This document shows positions 16,097 to 27,299 of a DNA stretch of 64,000 nt, in pieces (position 1 is the stretch's first letter; each line of letters starts with the position of its first letter). The notes under the pieces are model-generated. The model had not been told where the DNA came from, did not search any database, and was given only the letters and a program-made list of their open reading frames with translations. Both the position numbers and the translations under genes were made by a program. Source of the DNA: Phycisphaerales bacterium (GTDB lineage: Bacteria > Planctomycetota > Phycisphaerae > Phycisphaerales > UBA1924); assembly GCA_016709445.1 (NCBI GenBank), contig JADJMV010000015.1:1-64000 (forward strand), written 5' to 3'.

Positions 16097-16519
16097 CTAT
16101 TCCTTGGCGGACTTGGACGCACCGGAGGACTTGGATCCAGATCTGGGCTTGGAGTCGGGCTTGGAATCGGGCTTGGCCCCGGACTCGGACTTGGGCTCAG
16201 ATTTGGAGGGGGACTTGTCGCCGCTGGCGGGCTTGTCGGATGGCTTGGGGGACGACTTGTCCGCGGAGGAGTCGGAGGACTTGGTGGCGTCGGCGGAGGC
16301 ACCGCTCTCTTTCTTGGCGGCCTCCTTGTAGGCCTTGGAGCGGTAGTCGGTCTCGTAGAAGCCGGAGCCTTTAAAGATGACGGCGGCGCCGGTGCCGATG
16401 AGTCGCTCGAGGGCGTTCTTGCCGCAGGCGGGGCACTTGCGCTTCACGGGATCCTTCATGGACTGGAAGAGCTCGAAGGTGTGCTTGCAGGCCGTGCAGC
16501 GGTAGTCGTAGGTTGGCAT
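16097..16519 (-). CDS. FmdB-type zinc-ribbon protein with a Ser/Lys/Pro tail
   Basis: This 140-residue protein begins MPTYDYRCTACKHTFE and has the paired CxxC knuckles CTAC and CPAC of the FmdB/CxxC zinc-ribbon family, then GSGFYETDY. Ordinary family members have about 60-110 residues. Here residues about 80-140 are a low-complexity tail of alternating Ser, Lys, Pro, Asp and Gly. The role of the family is uncertain (putative regulator). It is the last gene of the chaperone run, 70 bases after grpE. A short AGCCC/GGGCT stem overlaps its stop. Confidence 0.87.
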   Translation of the reverse strand: MPTYDYRCTACKHTFELFQSMKDPVKRKCPACGKNALERLIGTGAAVIFKGSGFYETDYRSKAYKEAAKKESGASADATKSSDSSADKSSPKPSDKPASGDKSPSKSEPKSESGAKPDSKPDSKPRSGSKSSGASKSAKE

Positions 16520-16589
16520 GGGGCGGATCCGGGTGGTGGAGGGCGGTGGTGAGCAGGGGGCAGGAAGGGCCCTCGCTTGTGGTTGGTGG

Positions 16590-17168
16590 TCAGCTCGCGG
16601 GAGACTCGGGCGGTTCGGTCGCGGCCGGGGCGACGGTGATCTTGGCGGGGCGGATGACGCGGTCTCCGACCTTGTAGCCGACCTGGTAGACGCTGGACAC
16701 GTGGCCGGGGCGCACACCCCTCGTGGGGACCTGCGAGAGGGCTTCGTGCTGGGCCGGATCAAACTCGGCGTCGAGGGCGGGGTTGATGGTGGAGACGCCG
16801 AAGGCGGCCATGGCGCGGTTGAACTCGTCGCGGATCATGCGGACACCGGCGACGATCTGCTCGGCGGCGACCTTGGAGGGGTCGTGGGCGAGGGCCAGGT
16901 CGAAGTGGTCGAGGACGGGGATGAGCGAGGCGAGGACGCGCTCGACGCCGGCCTCGCGTGCGGCGCCCATGTCGCTGGTAAAGCGGCGTTGGGCGTTCTG
17001 GTAGTCGGCGAGGGCACGCTGGTACTTGCCGCGGAGGTCGTCGCGCTCGGCGATGAGGGCTTCGTAATCCTCGGGGGAGTACTCGGGGGACGCGTCGTCC
17101 GGGAGGGATGGATCGTCGATGTCGCGGCTCTCGTCCCCGGCGTGGCGGTGGTTCTTGTGCTTGGTCAT
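16590..17168 (-). CDS. grpE: nucleotide exchange factor GrpE
   Basis: This 192-residue protein is the nucleotide exchange factor that releases ADP from DnaK. It has a polar start, then a long coiled-coil-forming helix (EDYEALIAERDDLRGKYQRA, continuing DYQNAQRR), the four-helix region with VLDHFDLALAH, and the beta wing with QVGYKVGDRVIRPAKI. The length is normal. It follows dnaJ in the same direction with a gap of about 200 bases. No dnaK is in the window. Confidence 0.95.
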   Translation of the reverse strand: MTKHKNHRHAGDESRDIDDPSLPDDASPEYSPEDYEALIAERDDLRGKYQRALADYQNAQRRFTSDMGAAREAGVERVLASLIPVLDHFDLALAHDPSKVAAEQIVAGVRMIRDEFNRAMAAFGVSTINPALDAEFDPAQHEALSQVPTRGVRPGHVSSVYQVGYKVGDRVIRPAKITVAPAATEPPESPAS

Positions 17169-17371
17169 GGATTCACCGGAGGTTTGGGGTGGAGGAGTTC
17201 ATGGAGCCCGAAGTCGATCGGAGAGAGGCGTTGGCGTCGGGTCTCGAAAGTGTTGGGGGCGGACGGGGTCGGTTCGCGTGCTGGTGGTGCGGCTTTGGGG
17301 CGGTGCGTCGTGTGCGTGCGGTTGCGGTGCTGCGAGGACTTCCGCGTGCTTACGCACGCGGCTCTGACAGA

Positions 17372-18529
17372 TCATCCTCCGAAGAGGTCCTTCATTTTCT
17401 TCCAGAATCCGTGGCTTTCGGGGAGGACGCTGTGGTCTTCGGTGGCCGCGAAGTCGCGGAGGATTTCCTGCTGCTTGGTGGAGAGCTTTTTGGGGATTTC
17501 GATCTTGATGAGTGTGACGAGGTCGCCCTTGCGGCCGGAGCGGAGGTTGGGGAGTCCTTCGCCGTCGAGCTTGTAGATCTCGCCGTGTTGGGCGCCGGGG
17601 TGGATCTTGAGCGGGCGGCGACCCTCGATGGTGGGGACTTCGACCTCGGCGCCGAGGGCGGCCTGGGTGAAGCTGATGGGGAGTTCGACGAGGAGGTTGT
17701 CGCCGTCGCGCTCGAAGAGGGTGTGTTCCTTGACGCGGACGACGACGTGGAGATCGCCCCGGGCGCCCTGGCCGTCGGGCGAGGCGTCTGGGGCGGGCGG
17801 CTCGCCCTCGCCGGAAATGCGGACGGCCTGGCCGTCGTGGACGCCGGGGGGGACTTTGACGGTGAGCTTGCGCTTCTTGGGGACGCGCCCCTTGCCCCGG
17901 CAGGTCTCGCAGGGATCCTTGACGATCGTGCCGCGCCCGCGGCAGTGCGGGCAGGCGGTGACCATGCGGAACATGCCGCCGAGGCCCTGCTGGGCGACCT
18001 TGCCCTGGCCGGCGCAGGTGGGGCAGGTCTGGGGCTTGGTCCCGGGCTTGGCGCCGGTGCCGGTGCACTTCTCGCAGATGTCGAGGCGGGTGAACTCGAC
18101 GTCGCGCTCGACGCCGTGGGCGACATCGGCGAGGTCGAGGGTGACCTCGGTCTCGAGGTCGTAGCCGCGGGCGGCGCGGGGCCGGCCGGCACGCTGGCCC
18201 CCGAAGCCTCCCCGGCCGCCGCCGAAGATCTCCTCGAACATCGAGAAGATGTCGGTGGCGTCCATGCGGGAGAAGTCGTGGGTGGCGGGGCCGCCGCCTC
18301 GGCGGAGGCCGTCGTGGCCGAACTGGTCGTAGACCTTTCGCTTGGCGTCGTCGGAGAGGATCTCGTAGGCCTCGGCGGCCTCTTTGAATTTGGACTCGGC
18401 CTCGGGGTCGTCGGGGTTGCGGTCGGGGTGGTACTTGAGGGCGAGGCGTCGGTAGGCGCGTTTGATCTCTTCGCCGTCGGCGGTGCGCTCGACGGAGAGG
18501 ATTTCGTAGTAGTCGCGGGTGGTGGGCAT
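17372..18529 (-). CDS. dnaJ: molecular chaperone DnaJ
   Basis: This is a full-length 385-residue type I J protein. The J domain at 1-70 has YHPDRNPDD with the HPD motif, a glycine-rich stretch follows, and four CxxCxGxG zinc motifs ([32 protein letters not shown]) lie at about 145-215. The C-terminal substrate-binding domains come next. It stimulates DnaK ATPase and hands over unfolded clients. It follows groEL1 and precedes grpE on the same strand. The reading frame is intact. Confidence 0.96.
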   Translation of the reverse strand: MPTTRDYYEILSVERTADGEEIKRAYRRLALKYHPDRNPDDPEAESKFKEAAEAYEILSDDAKRKVYDQFGHDGLRRGGGPATHDFSRMDATDIFSMFEEIFGGGRGGFGGQRAGRPRAARGYDLETEVTLDLADVAHGVERDVEFTRLDICEKCTGTGAKPGTKPQTCPTCAGQGKVAQQGLGGMFRMVTACPHCRGRGTIVKDPCETCRGKGRVPKKRKLTVKVPPGVHDGQAVRISGEGEPPAPDASPDGQGARGDLHVVVRVKEHTLFERDGDNLLVELPISFTQAALGAEVEVPTIEGRRPLKIHPGAQHGEIYKLDGEGLPNLRSGRKGDLVTLIKIEIPKKLSTKQQEILRDFAATEDHSVLPESHGFWKKMKDLFGG

Positions 18530-18678
18530 GAATCGAGCCCTCGGGCGTTTCCGCTCGGGGCTCGGGTGTTTGTCGGCGTCCCGCTTTCCTCCGTGCTCTC
18601 TCCGGTGGTCTCTCTCTGCTCCGGGAGGGGCGGGGCGCCGGGGTTGGTGTGGGCGTGAACTGGGGCCAGGAAGCCCGG

Positions 18679-18736
18679 GCTTGCGCCGGGGCCTCTGTTG
18701 GGCCTGGCCCAGGCTTGCGCCGGGGCGTCTGTCGGG
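18679..18736. repeat. 24-bp direct repeat between dnaJ and groEL1
   Basis: Two copies of a GCTTGCGCCGGGGC word followed by TCTGT lie at about 18679-18702 and 18713-18736, differing at two positions, immediately after the groEL1 stop. The 207-base gap between groEL1 and dnaJ contains nothing else I recognise. Confidence 0.6.
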
Positions 18737-20351
18737 TCAGGCGACGGCGCCGGTTTCGATCTCGTGGTCTTCCTTGAGTTCGGTGACGAGGACATCGGTG
18801 GTGAGCATGAGGCCGGCGACCGAGGCGGCATTGATGAGGGCGGTCTTTGCGACGAGGGCGGGGTCGATGATGCCGTCCTTGACGAGGTCGGTGAACTGGC
18901 CGGTGCCGGCGTTGTAGCCGAAGCCGCCCTTGCCCTCGCGGATCTTCTCGACCACGATGTCGCCGTCGATGCCGGCGTTGGCGGCGATCTGGAAGGCGCA
19001 GCACTCGACGGCGTGGGTCACGATGTCGAAGCCGAGCTTCTCGTCGCCCTTGGCCTTGCCCTTGGCGGCCTGGATGGCCGGCTGGGTGCGGAGGAGGGCG
19101 ACACCGCCGCCGGGGACGTAGCCCTCCTTGGCGGCGGCGCGGGTGGCGTGGAGGGCGTCGTCGACGAGGTCCTTGCGGGCCTTCATGTCGGTCTCGGTGG
19201 CGCCGCCGACGTTGATGATGGCCACGCCGCCGACGAGCTTGGCGTGGCGCTCCATCAGCTTCTCCTTGTCGTAGTCGCTGGTGGACTTCTCGAACTGGCC
19301 CATGATCTGGTCGGCGCGGGACTGGATGTCCTTCTTCTTGCCGGCGCCCTCGATGATGGTGGTGTCGTCCTTGGTGATGACGATCTTCTTGGCGGCGCCG
19401 AGCTCCTTGAGCTCGATCGACTCGATCGAGCGGCCCAGATCTTCGCTGAAGAAGGTGCCGCCGGTGAGGACGGCGATATCACCGAGCATGGCCTTGCGGC
19501 GGTCGCCGAAGCCGGGGGCCTTGACGGCGGCGATGCGGAGGACGCCGCGGAGGCGGTTGACGACCAGGGGCCGTCAGGGCCTCGTTCTCGATGTCCTCGG
19601 CGATGATGAGGAGGGGCTTGCCGCCGGTGGCGATCTTGTTGAGGAGGGGGAGGAGGTCGGGGAGGTTGGCGATCTTCTTCTCGTAGATGAGGATGGAGCA
19701 GTCCTCGAGGACGCACTCGGCGGTCTTGGGATCGGTCATGAAGTAGGGGGAGAGGTAGCCCTTGTCGAACTGCATGCCCTCGACGTATTCCAGGGTGGTC
19801 TCGGCGCTCTTGCCGTCCTCGACCTCGACGACGCCGTCGGGGCCGACCTTGCTGATCGCCTCGGCGATGAGCTCGCCGACGGAGGCGTCGTGGTTGGCGG
19901 AGACGGTGGCGATCTTCTTGTAGTCTTCCTTGCCCTTGCATTTGACGGCCATCGTGTCGATCGCGGCGGCGGCGGCGAGGGCGGCGGCGTTGATGCCGCG
20001 CTGGAGCTGGACGGGGTTGGCCCCGGCGGCGACGTGGCGGATGCCCTCGGTGAAGATGGCCTGGGCGAGCACGGTGGCGGCGGTGGTTCCGTCGCCGGCC
20101 ATGTCGGCGGTCTTCTTGGCCACCTGGTGGACCATCTTGGCGCCCATGCTCTCGAAGGGCTCGGCGAGGGTGACTTCCTTGGCGACGCTGACGCCGTCCT
20201 TGGTGACGGTCGGGCCGCCGTAGGACTTCTCGATGACGACGTGGCGCCCGGCGGGGCCCATCGTGCACTTGACGGCCTCGGCGAGGCGGTCGACACCCTT
20301 CTTCATCTCGAGGAGGGCGGCGTCTTCGAACATGATCTGCTTGGTTGCCAT
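18737..20351 (-). CDS. groL: chaperonin GroEL (copy 1, no GGM tail; frameshifted near 19567)
   Basis: This is a 60-kDa chaperonin of 537 residues after joining one frameshift. The first part starts [14 protein letters not shown] and runs to ENEALTA, with the ATP motif [13 protein letters not shown]. An extra C in the C4 run at 19566-19569 then shifts the frame; the next frame continues [20 protein letters not shown] and goes to the stop at 18737. The span is a multiple of three plus one. The C terminus ends EIETGAVA without the usual GGM repeats, unlike copy 2, which suggests a specialised paralogue. It lies between a sulfotransferase gene and dnaJ. No CIRCE repeat is visible nearby. Confidence 0.93.
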
Positions 20352-20443
20352 GGCTTCGTGCTCCTCACGCGATTGTCGTGATATGTGTTCGTGGGTGGCG
20401 GCGGGGCGTGGCCCTCGCGGCGTTCGGGTCTACCTGTTCGGGC

Positions 20444-21505
20444 CTACCAGTTCAGGTCCTTCTCGTATCCGGCGGCGATCATCTCCGCGCCGGCTTCTTC
20501 CTTGATGATGTCGCGGATGCGGTCGGGGAGGACGCGCTTCCACTCCCCCACTTCCCCCCTGCGGTAGAAGCTCCGCCGGTCTTCCTTCTTGAAGCCGGGG
20601 AGCGTCCTAGTCTCGGCGGACGGGGCCGCCGCGAGGGCGGGGTCGAGTCCGAGGAATCGGTACATTCGGTCGAGTTCGGCGGGCAGATCGGCGTGCATCC
20701 GCTCGTAGGAGAGTTCGAGGATCCGGGAGCCCTCCTCACGGAGCGTCGGCATGGCTCGGCGCGAGGCCCGCCAGATCTGGGTCCATTGCCGGGCGTGGCA
20801 TCGGACCCACGCCTCGTCGCCGAGGAAGCCGTCCAGCGGGTCGAAGTTGTCCGGATCGCTTTGAAATCGGGCGGCGATGCCCTTCCACTTCTCGCGGAAG
20901 TCCGGATGGATGCCCAGCTCGCTCTCCACGCGCAGGTGGTGGAACGACCAGCTGACGAGGACGTCCCGCACGTCGCGCGTGATCATGATCTGCGGTGCGC
21001 CGCGGATGATGGTCGTCAGCGGGTTGGGCGTCCGGTCACCGAGCCACAAGGCGGCATCCTGCCCGCGGGCGCCGGCATAGATCACGCGCCGGACCATGCT
21101 CTCGAAGCCATCGATGGCGGCCTCGCGGAGGTCGGGGCGCGAGCCGAGAAACCAGTAGACGTTGGTGAGATGGTCGACGCCGCCCTTGGCGACCTCGAAG
21201 TGGTACTCCCCCTGGACGTGGATGTGTGGGTGCAGGTTGAGGAGGTTTTGCACCCAGTGGGTTCCGCTCTTGAAGCAGCCGCAGAGGAAGAAGAAATGAC
21301 GCTTCACGCCGTACTCGGAGATGGTGTACCGGTTGTCGACCCATCTGTCGGCGTTGGCGATGCTCCACTCACGGCGGACTTTCGCCCGGATCTCGGCGGG
21401 GAGGACCCGGCGCACGACGGGGAACACCGCGGCGCGCAGCCCCTTGGGGCTGGCGTTCCTCGCGTAGCGGAGGAGGTCGGTGAACTGGTCTGCGGTCTGG
21501 CCCAT
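20444..21505 (-). CDS. sulfotransferase family protein
   Basis: This 353-residue PAPS-dependent sulfotransferase has a phosphosulfate loop in CGCFKSGTHWVQNLL near residue 95. The 3'-phosphate-binding segment ITRDVRDVLVSWSFH lies near 175 and a late RRGEVGEWKRVL near 330, as in cytosolic sulfotransferase folds. The ATG at 21505 is preferred over one 19 codons upstream because the upstream part has no family similarity. The acceptor is unknown. It sits between groES and groEL1 with short gaps (62 and 92 bases), an odd place for such a gene; co-transcription with chaperones is likely. Confidence 0.88.
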   Translation of the reverse strand: MGQTADQFTDLLRYARNASPKGLRAAVFPVVRRVLPAEIRAKVRREWSIANADRWVDNRYTISEYGVKRHFFFLCGCFKSGTHWVQNLLNLHPHIHVQGEYHFEVAKGGVDHLTNVYWFLGSRPDLREAAIDGFESMVRRVIYAGARGQDAALWLGDRTPNPLTTIIRGAPQIMITRDVRDVLVSWSFHHLRVESELGIHPDFREKWKGIAARFQSDPDNFDPLDGFLGDEAWVRCHARQWTQIWRASRRAMPTLREEGSRILELSYERMHADLPAELDRMYRFLGLDPALAAAPSAETRTLPGFKKEDRRSFYRRGEVGEWKRVLPDRIRDIIKEEAGAEMIAAGYEKDLNW

Positions 21506-21567
21506 GGGGTCCTGTTGGTGCGGTGCTCCGTCGCGGTGATCGCGCAGGCCGGAAGCCTGCACCCCAA

Positions 21568-21855
21568 TCAGCCGATGATGCCGAGGAGCTCGGACTCGCG
21601 GAGGATGAGGTGTTTCACGCCCTTGACCTCGACCTCGGTGCCGGCGTACTTGCCGTAGAGCACCCGGTCGCCCTTGGCCACGACGGGCTTGGCGCGTGCG
21701 CCGTTGTCGAGACGGCGGCCGGGGCCGATCGCGACCACTTCGCCCTGGACGGGCTTCTCCTTGGCGGATTCGGGGAGGTAGAGGCCCGAGGCGGTCATGG
21801 TCTCGGGCTCGACGGGCTTGACGACGATGCGATCTTCGAGGGGCTTGATAGCCAT
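21568..21855 (-). CDS. groS: co-chaperonin GroES
   Basis: This 95-residue protein is the co-chaperonin lid. MAIKPLEDRIVVKPVEPE, the mobile loop around ETMTASGLYLPESAKEKP, and the C-terminal strand ESELLGIIG are all standard. CAGGAG lies 10 bases upstream of the ATG. It follows groEL2 by 94 bases, so the order is groEL-groES, the reverse of the usual groES-groEL. Confidence 0.97.
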   Translation of the reverse strand: MAIKPLEDRIVVKPVEPETMTASGLYLPESAKEKPVQGEVVAIGPGRRLDNGARAKPVVAKGDRVLYGKYAGTEVEVKGVKHLILRESELLGIIG

Positions 21856-21949
21856 TGGTCAGAACTCCTGAGTACGTTCTGCGGGTTGTTCGGAGCGATT
21901 CACTGGTTGGAAGCTCATGGCCGGACGGAAGGGTGGCCAGGCCACATGG

Positions 21950-23601
<1,652 letters not shown>

Positions 23602-23981
23602 GTCCTGGTGCTCCGTGTCTCTAATTGGTGGGGCGGGGACACCCCGGGGTTGTCGTTGGGTCGGCCGGGCCGGTCGAATCGGCCCCGAGGATCGCGAGGA
23701 CTCCGTCGGCAACCGCGCTCGCGCGGCGGCCGCTCGAAAGGATGCAGGGGCAACTCGGATGCCAGCGTTGGCGCCCGGTTGCGGCCCGATCCTCCCCCGC
23801 GGGATGACCCGATCACGGCTTTCGGAGCGGGACACCTGACAGGCGGAGAGCGGGCTGTCTGGAACGGCTGCCGATCTGGCAGGGCGGCGGGCGCGGCGCG
23901 GGGCGACGACGGGGGCACCCGGTCCTGCTGCGGGCGGGCGCGGGGGCGGATAGAATGGACGCTCTGACAGGAGGTCGGACG
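23602..23981. other. divergent intergenic region between groEL2 and nuoA
   Basis: This 380-base GC-rich gap lies between two divergent starts and must hold promoters for both the chaperone run and nuoA. I looked for a CIRCE inverted repeat (TTAGCACTC type) and found none. I saw no credible coding region and no strong sigma-70 boxes. A strong AGGAGGT site at about 23969-23975 belongs to nuoA. Confidence 0.5.
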
Positions 23982-24371
23982 ATGCTCGCGACGGTCGATG
24001 TGAAGGCATACCTGCCGCTGGGGATCCTCGTGGCGATGGCGGTCACGTTCGCCGTCGCGGTGGTGGTGCTGACGAAGCTCATCGGCCCGAGCCGGACCGG
24101 CCCGACGAAGGGCATGGTGTACGAGTCGGGGATGAATCCGGTCGGGAGCGCCCGCAAGCGTTTCAACGTGCGGTTCTACCTGATCGCGATGGTGTTCCTG
24201 CTGTTCGACGTCGAGGTCGTGTTTCTGTACCCCTGGGCGACCACGTTTCCGAACCTGCAGTCGGGCACGCCCGAGAGCTTGGTTTGGCTGGGGCGGATCC
24301 TGTTCTTCCTGCTGACGACGGTCGTGGCATACCTGTACGGGTATCGCAAGGGCGTCTTCCGCTTCGATTGA
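23982..24371 (+). CDS. nuoA: NADH-quinone oxidoreductase subunit A
   Basis: This 129-residue membrane subunit of complex I has three hydrophobic helices. The conserved loop [20 protein letters not shown] and the helix [17 protein letters not shown] are diagnostic. I chose the ATG at 23982 because AGGAGGT lies 7 bases upstream; an ATG at 23955 in the same frame lacks such a site. No other nuo gene is in the window, so nuoA seems detached from the rest of the complex I genes. Confidence 0.95.
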   Translation: MLATVDVKAYLPLGILVAMAVTFAVAVVVLTKLIGPSRTGPTKGMVYESGMNPVGSARKRFNVRFYLIAMVFLLFDVEVVFLYPWATTFPNLQSGTPESLVWLGRILFFLLTTVVAYLYGYRKGVFRFD

Positions 24372-24374
24372 TCC

Positions 24375-24875
24375 ATGGCGGGCACGATCGCTGGTGAACC
24401 TGGGGGGGATGGCGGCCCGGGTCCGGTGCGCCGCGTCGTCGCGCGTCGTCGGGGCCCGGTGGGGTTCGGGGAGCGCTGCCTTGCGCTGGCGCTGTGTGCG
24501 GCGTGCGTGGTGCTGCTGTCGGTGGCGGCTTGGCTCCGCCCCTCACCGGAGGGCCACGGGACCCACGAACAGCTCGGCCTTCCCCCGTGCGCCTGGGCGG
24601 AGGCCTTCGGGAAGCCCTGCGCGACGTGCGGGATGACCACGGCATTTGCGTGCGCGGCCCACGGGGATCTGGTAGGCTCCGCACGCGTACAGCCGTTCGG
24701 ATTCCTGCTGTCGCTGCTGGTGGCGGCGACGGCGTGGGGAGCGGGGCACGTCGCGGCAACCGGATCGAGGCTTGGGGAGTCGGCGGTGCGGCTGCTCACC
24801 CCGCGTGTGGCGATTGGCCTTGTGGGGTTGTTGCTGGCGGCGTGGGCGTACAAGATGGTGACATGGCAAGGGTAA
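24375..24875 (+). CDS. DUF2752 membrane protein
   Basis: This 166-residue protein has three hydrophobic segments and the DUF2752 signature LPPCAWAEAFGKPCATCGMT, in which paired cysteines and a Cys-Gly-Met/Leu-Thr turn are conserved. The function is unknown. The N-terminal 30 residues are rich in Gly, Pro and Arg and probably cytoplasmic. It begins three bases after the nuoA stop, so the two genes are likely co-transcribed. Confidence 0.85.
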   Translation: MAGTIAGEPGGDGGPGPVRRVVARRRGPVGFGERCLALALCAACVVLLSVAAWLRPSPEGHGTHEQLGLPPCAWAEAFGKPCATCGMTTAFACAAHGDLVGSARVQPFGFLLSLLVAATAWGAGHVAATGSRLGESAVRLLTPRVAIGLVGLLLAAWAYKMVTWQG

Positions 24876-24888
24876 ACGGGGCGTTGGC

Positions 24889-25584
24889 ATGACAACGGCG
24901 AAGGGGCATGGGGCGTGGGAGGTTCGGCGGGGCGGGGGCGCCCGTCGCGCGTTGATGCTGGCTGGGCTCGTCCTTCTGGGGGTTGGGCCGGCGGGATGCT
25001 CCTTTTTGGGGATGATGGCGGCATCCGCGGAGCGGCAGGGCTCAAGCAAACATGCCGCGGAGTACACGGGGCTGGCCGGGCACACGTTTGCCGTGGTGGC
25101 GTTGGTGGATCGGGCGGTGCAGGTGGAGTTTCCGGGCTTGCTGCCAAGTCTCGTGCAGCGGATCGATCAGAGGATCGCCGAGAACGCGGGCTCGACGGGC
25201 CACGTGCCGGGGGATCGGGTGACGGAGTATCTCGCCAACAACCCGCAGTGGGTGGCCTGGCCTCGGGGACGGCTCGCCGAAGAGCTGAATGTGGACCGCA
25301 TCGTGTTCGTGGAGGTCAACGAATTCAGGACCAACGAACCGGGGAATGAGTATCTGTGGGACGGCGTGGGGTGGGCGACGGTGTCGGTGATCGAGCGCGG
25401 CTCGAGCACGACCGACGTGGACGCGTTCCGCAAGGAAATCCGGGTGAAGTTCCCCGATCGGCGTGGGATCGGCCCGGCGGAGGTGGACCGAGTCGGCGTC
25501 TCCTCGACGCTGCTGGCCAGGATGGTGGACCGGACCTCGTGGTTGTTCTACGACCACGAGGAACCGAATGCGATCGAGTATTAG
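24889..25584 (+). CDS. putative lipoprotein of unknown function (231 aa)
   Basis: An Arg-rich start, a hydrophobic segment and a lipobox-like VGPAGCSF around residue 37 suggest a lipid-anchored envelope protein. The mature part has no family I recognise; it has a VDRIVFVEVNEFRTNEP strand-like stretch near 140 and a conserved-looking LARMVDRTSWLFYDHEE at the end. It shares general design with the next gene (lipobox, a mid-protein beta stretch predicting a periplasmic soluble domain), and the two are 30 bases apart. It could be part of an envelope assembly; nothing shows its role. Confidence 0.75.
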   Translation: MTTAKGHGAWEVRRGGGARRALMLAGLVLLGVGPAGCSFLGMMAASAERQGSSKHAAEYTGLAGHTFAVVALVDRAVQVEFPGLLPSLVQRIDQRIAENAGSTGHVPGDRVTEYLANNPQWVAWPRGRLAEELNVDRIVFVEVNEFRTNEPGNEYLWDGVGWATVSVIERGSSTTDVDAFRKEIRVKFPDRRGIGPAEVDRVGVSSTLLARMVDRTSWLFYDHEEPNAIEY

Positions 25585-25614
25585 TGCCGGATTCGGCGCG
25601 AGCGGAGCGACGCC

Positions 25615-26307
25615 ATGGTGGCAAGGCTGGGTGTGGGTCGGATTGGGCTGGCGATTTGTGTCGCGACGGCGGGTCTTGGCGGGCTGCTGCTGGCGGGTTG
25701 CAACATCGTCGGCCCCGCGTTCTTGCTCGCGAGCGGGCCGGAGAAGATCCCTCAGGTCTACAAGCTCGATGAGAAGCGCCCGACGGTCATCTTTTTCGAT
25801 GACCGTGCGGGGATCATCCGGCGGGCGCCGACGCGGACCAGGATCACGACAGCGGCGGAGAAGGCGCTTCTGAAGGCGAAGGTGGTCGATCGACTGCTGG
25901 ACTCGCGGGCGGCGTCGGCTCTGGTGGCGAACGAGCCCCGGGGGGAGTTGATGCCGATCTCGGAGGTCGGGCGTAGCGTCGGCGCCGAGGTGGTGATCTA
26001 TGTGGTGCCGGAGGTCTACACGCTCTCGACCGACGGGCAGTCTTACGCCCCCACCGCGACGCTCCGGGTCAAGATCCTGGACGCGGTCGCGGACAAGCGG
26101 CTCTGGCCTGAGGAGCGTGAGGGATATGCGCTCATCGTGAAAGAGGACACTCGCCAGGGCACGGCGCCGAAGGACGCATCGGCGATGCGGGAGGCCGAGG
26201 ACCGCTTCGCGGACCTGGTCGGCCTGAGGCTCGGGCAGATGTTCTACTCCCGGGAGCCGGACACGGCGGCGGATAAGCGGGAGCTGGGTGGAGCGAGCCA
26301 GGATTGA
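25615..26307 (+). CDS. putative lipoprotein of unknown function (230 aa)
   Basis: The signal peptide ends in GLLLAGCN, a clear lipobox. Residues 30-230 form a soluble domain with PTVIFFDDRAGIIRR, EVGRSVGAEVVIYVVPE and a motif around ATLRVKILDAVADKRLWPE. The DAVADKRLWP pattern is similar in feel to outer-envelope proteins that sense or pass stress, but I recognise no family. The start has GGAG 9 bases upstream. The next gene begins inside its stop codon, which points to one transcript. Confidence 0.75.
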   Translation: MVARLGVGRIGLAICVATAGLGGLLLAGCNIVGPAFLLASGPEKIPQVYKLDEKRPTVIFFDDRAGIIRRAPTRTRITTAAEKALLKAKVVDRLLDSRAASALVANEPRGELMPISEVGRSVGAEVVIYVVPEVYTLSTDGQSYAPTATLRVKILDAVADKRLWPEEREGYALIVKEDTRQGTAPKDASAMREAEDRFADLVGLRLGQMFYSREPDTAADKRELGGASQD

Positions 26308-27299
26308 CGAGTCGCGTACTCCACGTGCTGGAAGCATCGGCCTGCCGCGAGGGACGGTGGGGAGGGTCGGGGTCGGACCAGCCGGTGATCCAGTGCGCCG
26401 GATCGTTGGCCGCGGCGGGGGGTGGTGGGCACGCTGTGCTGCTGCTCGGGGATTCGGACGCGGCGCGGCACGCCGCGACGCTGGGTCTGTGGGCGGATGC
26501 TTGGTATTCGCCGCCGCTGGGCGAGCCGATGCTGGCGTGGCGGGCGGTGCTGCGGACCTTGCGGTCGCTGGGTCCGTTTGATGCCATTCAGCCCTGGACC
26601 GAGGGGGCGTGGCGGGTTTGCCGGCGGGTCTCGAGCAGGCTGACGGGCGGGGTGCCGGATGGGGAGCCTGACTGTCGGCCGACGATGCTGGGTGAGGCTC
26701 GTGAAGCGATCCGGGAGGCGCTGGGGGTCGGCGAAGCGGTGCCGCTGGTGGGGCTGTTGGCCGACCCGCCGTGGCTCGCGGATGCGAGGCGGTTCGTCTA
26801 CATGATCGGGCTGCTGGATGTCGCCGGCATTCCCATCGCGGGGGTCGCCGATCCGCGGACGGCGCACCTGGCGAGGTCGAGACGCTTCCACGCGGAGGCC
26901 GGGGTCTCGTGGCGACTGCTGACCCCGGCGGCTCCGCTCACGGCGATGCTGCACGCGTGCGATCTGGCGGTATTGGTCCCGCCGAATCCGCACCGCGCCC
27001 TGCACGCGAGCGAGCGTGCGTGGGCTCGATGGTCGATTGCGCGGTCGCACGCCCTCGGCGTCCCGGTCATTGCGGCGTCGGCGTGGCTTGCGGACGTGCC
27101 GTCGCCCCGGTCCTGTCTCGAGATGCTCGACGCTGGGGATGGGGCGCTGACGGAGGTGGCACGGCGGCTCGCGACGCTCGCGGAGGACGCCGGAGGGCGG
27201 GCCGAACTGGGCGCGGCCCTCCGGGAAGGAACACGCTGGGGGGGCGGGGTTGGGTGCAGTGACCCGGGCGTCGGCACGGGCGCGGCGGGCGCGGCATGA
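26304..27299 (+). CDS. possible glycosyltransferase-like protein (331 aa)
   Basis: The protein starts with a TTG codon overlapping the previous stop. It opens TSRVLHVLEASACREGRWGG, a pattern like the first Rossmann unit of GT-B glycosyltransferases (VLHVL, then a Gly-rich turn, then VIQCAGSLAAAGG). The second half has LARSRRFHAEAGVSWRLL and ARSHALGVPVIAASAWLADV, similar to the GT-B segment that contacts the nucleotide sugar. I cannot name a donor or acceptor. The stop overlaps the start of the tyrosine phosphatase gene (ATGA). Confidence 0.5.
   Translation: MTSRVLHVLEASACREGRWGGSGSDQPVIQCAGSLAAAGGGGHAVLLLGDSDAARHAATLGLWADAWYSPPLGEPMLAWRAVLRTLRSLGPFDAIQPWTEGAWRVCRRVSSRLTGGVPDGEPDCRPTMLGEAREAIREALGVGEAVPLVGLLADPPWLADARRFVYMIGLLDVAGIPIAGVADPRTAHLARSRRFHAEAGVSWRLLTPAAPLTAMLHACDLAVLVPPNPHRALHASERAWARWSIARSHALGVPVIAASAWLADVPSPRSCLEMLDAGDGALTEVARRLATLAEDAGGRAELGAALREGTRWGGGVGCSDPGVGTGAAGAA

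Noticed and set aside
16083..16100. Terminator at the end of the fmdB-like gene
   Set aside because: The AGCCC/GGGCT stem is only five base pairs, overlaps the stop codon and has a very short T tract.
23602..23981. CIRCE/HrcA operator upstream of the chaperone run
   Set aside because: No TTAGCACTC-N9-GAGTGCTAA-like inverted repeat was found on either strand in the gap.
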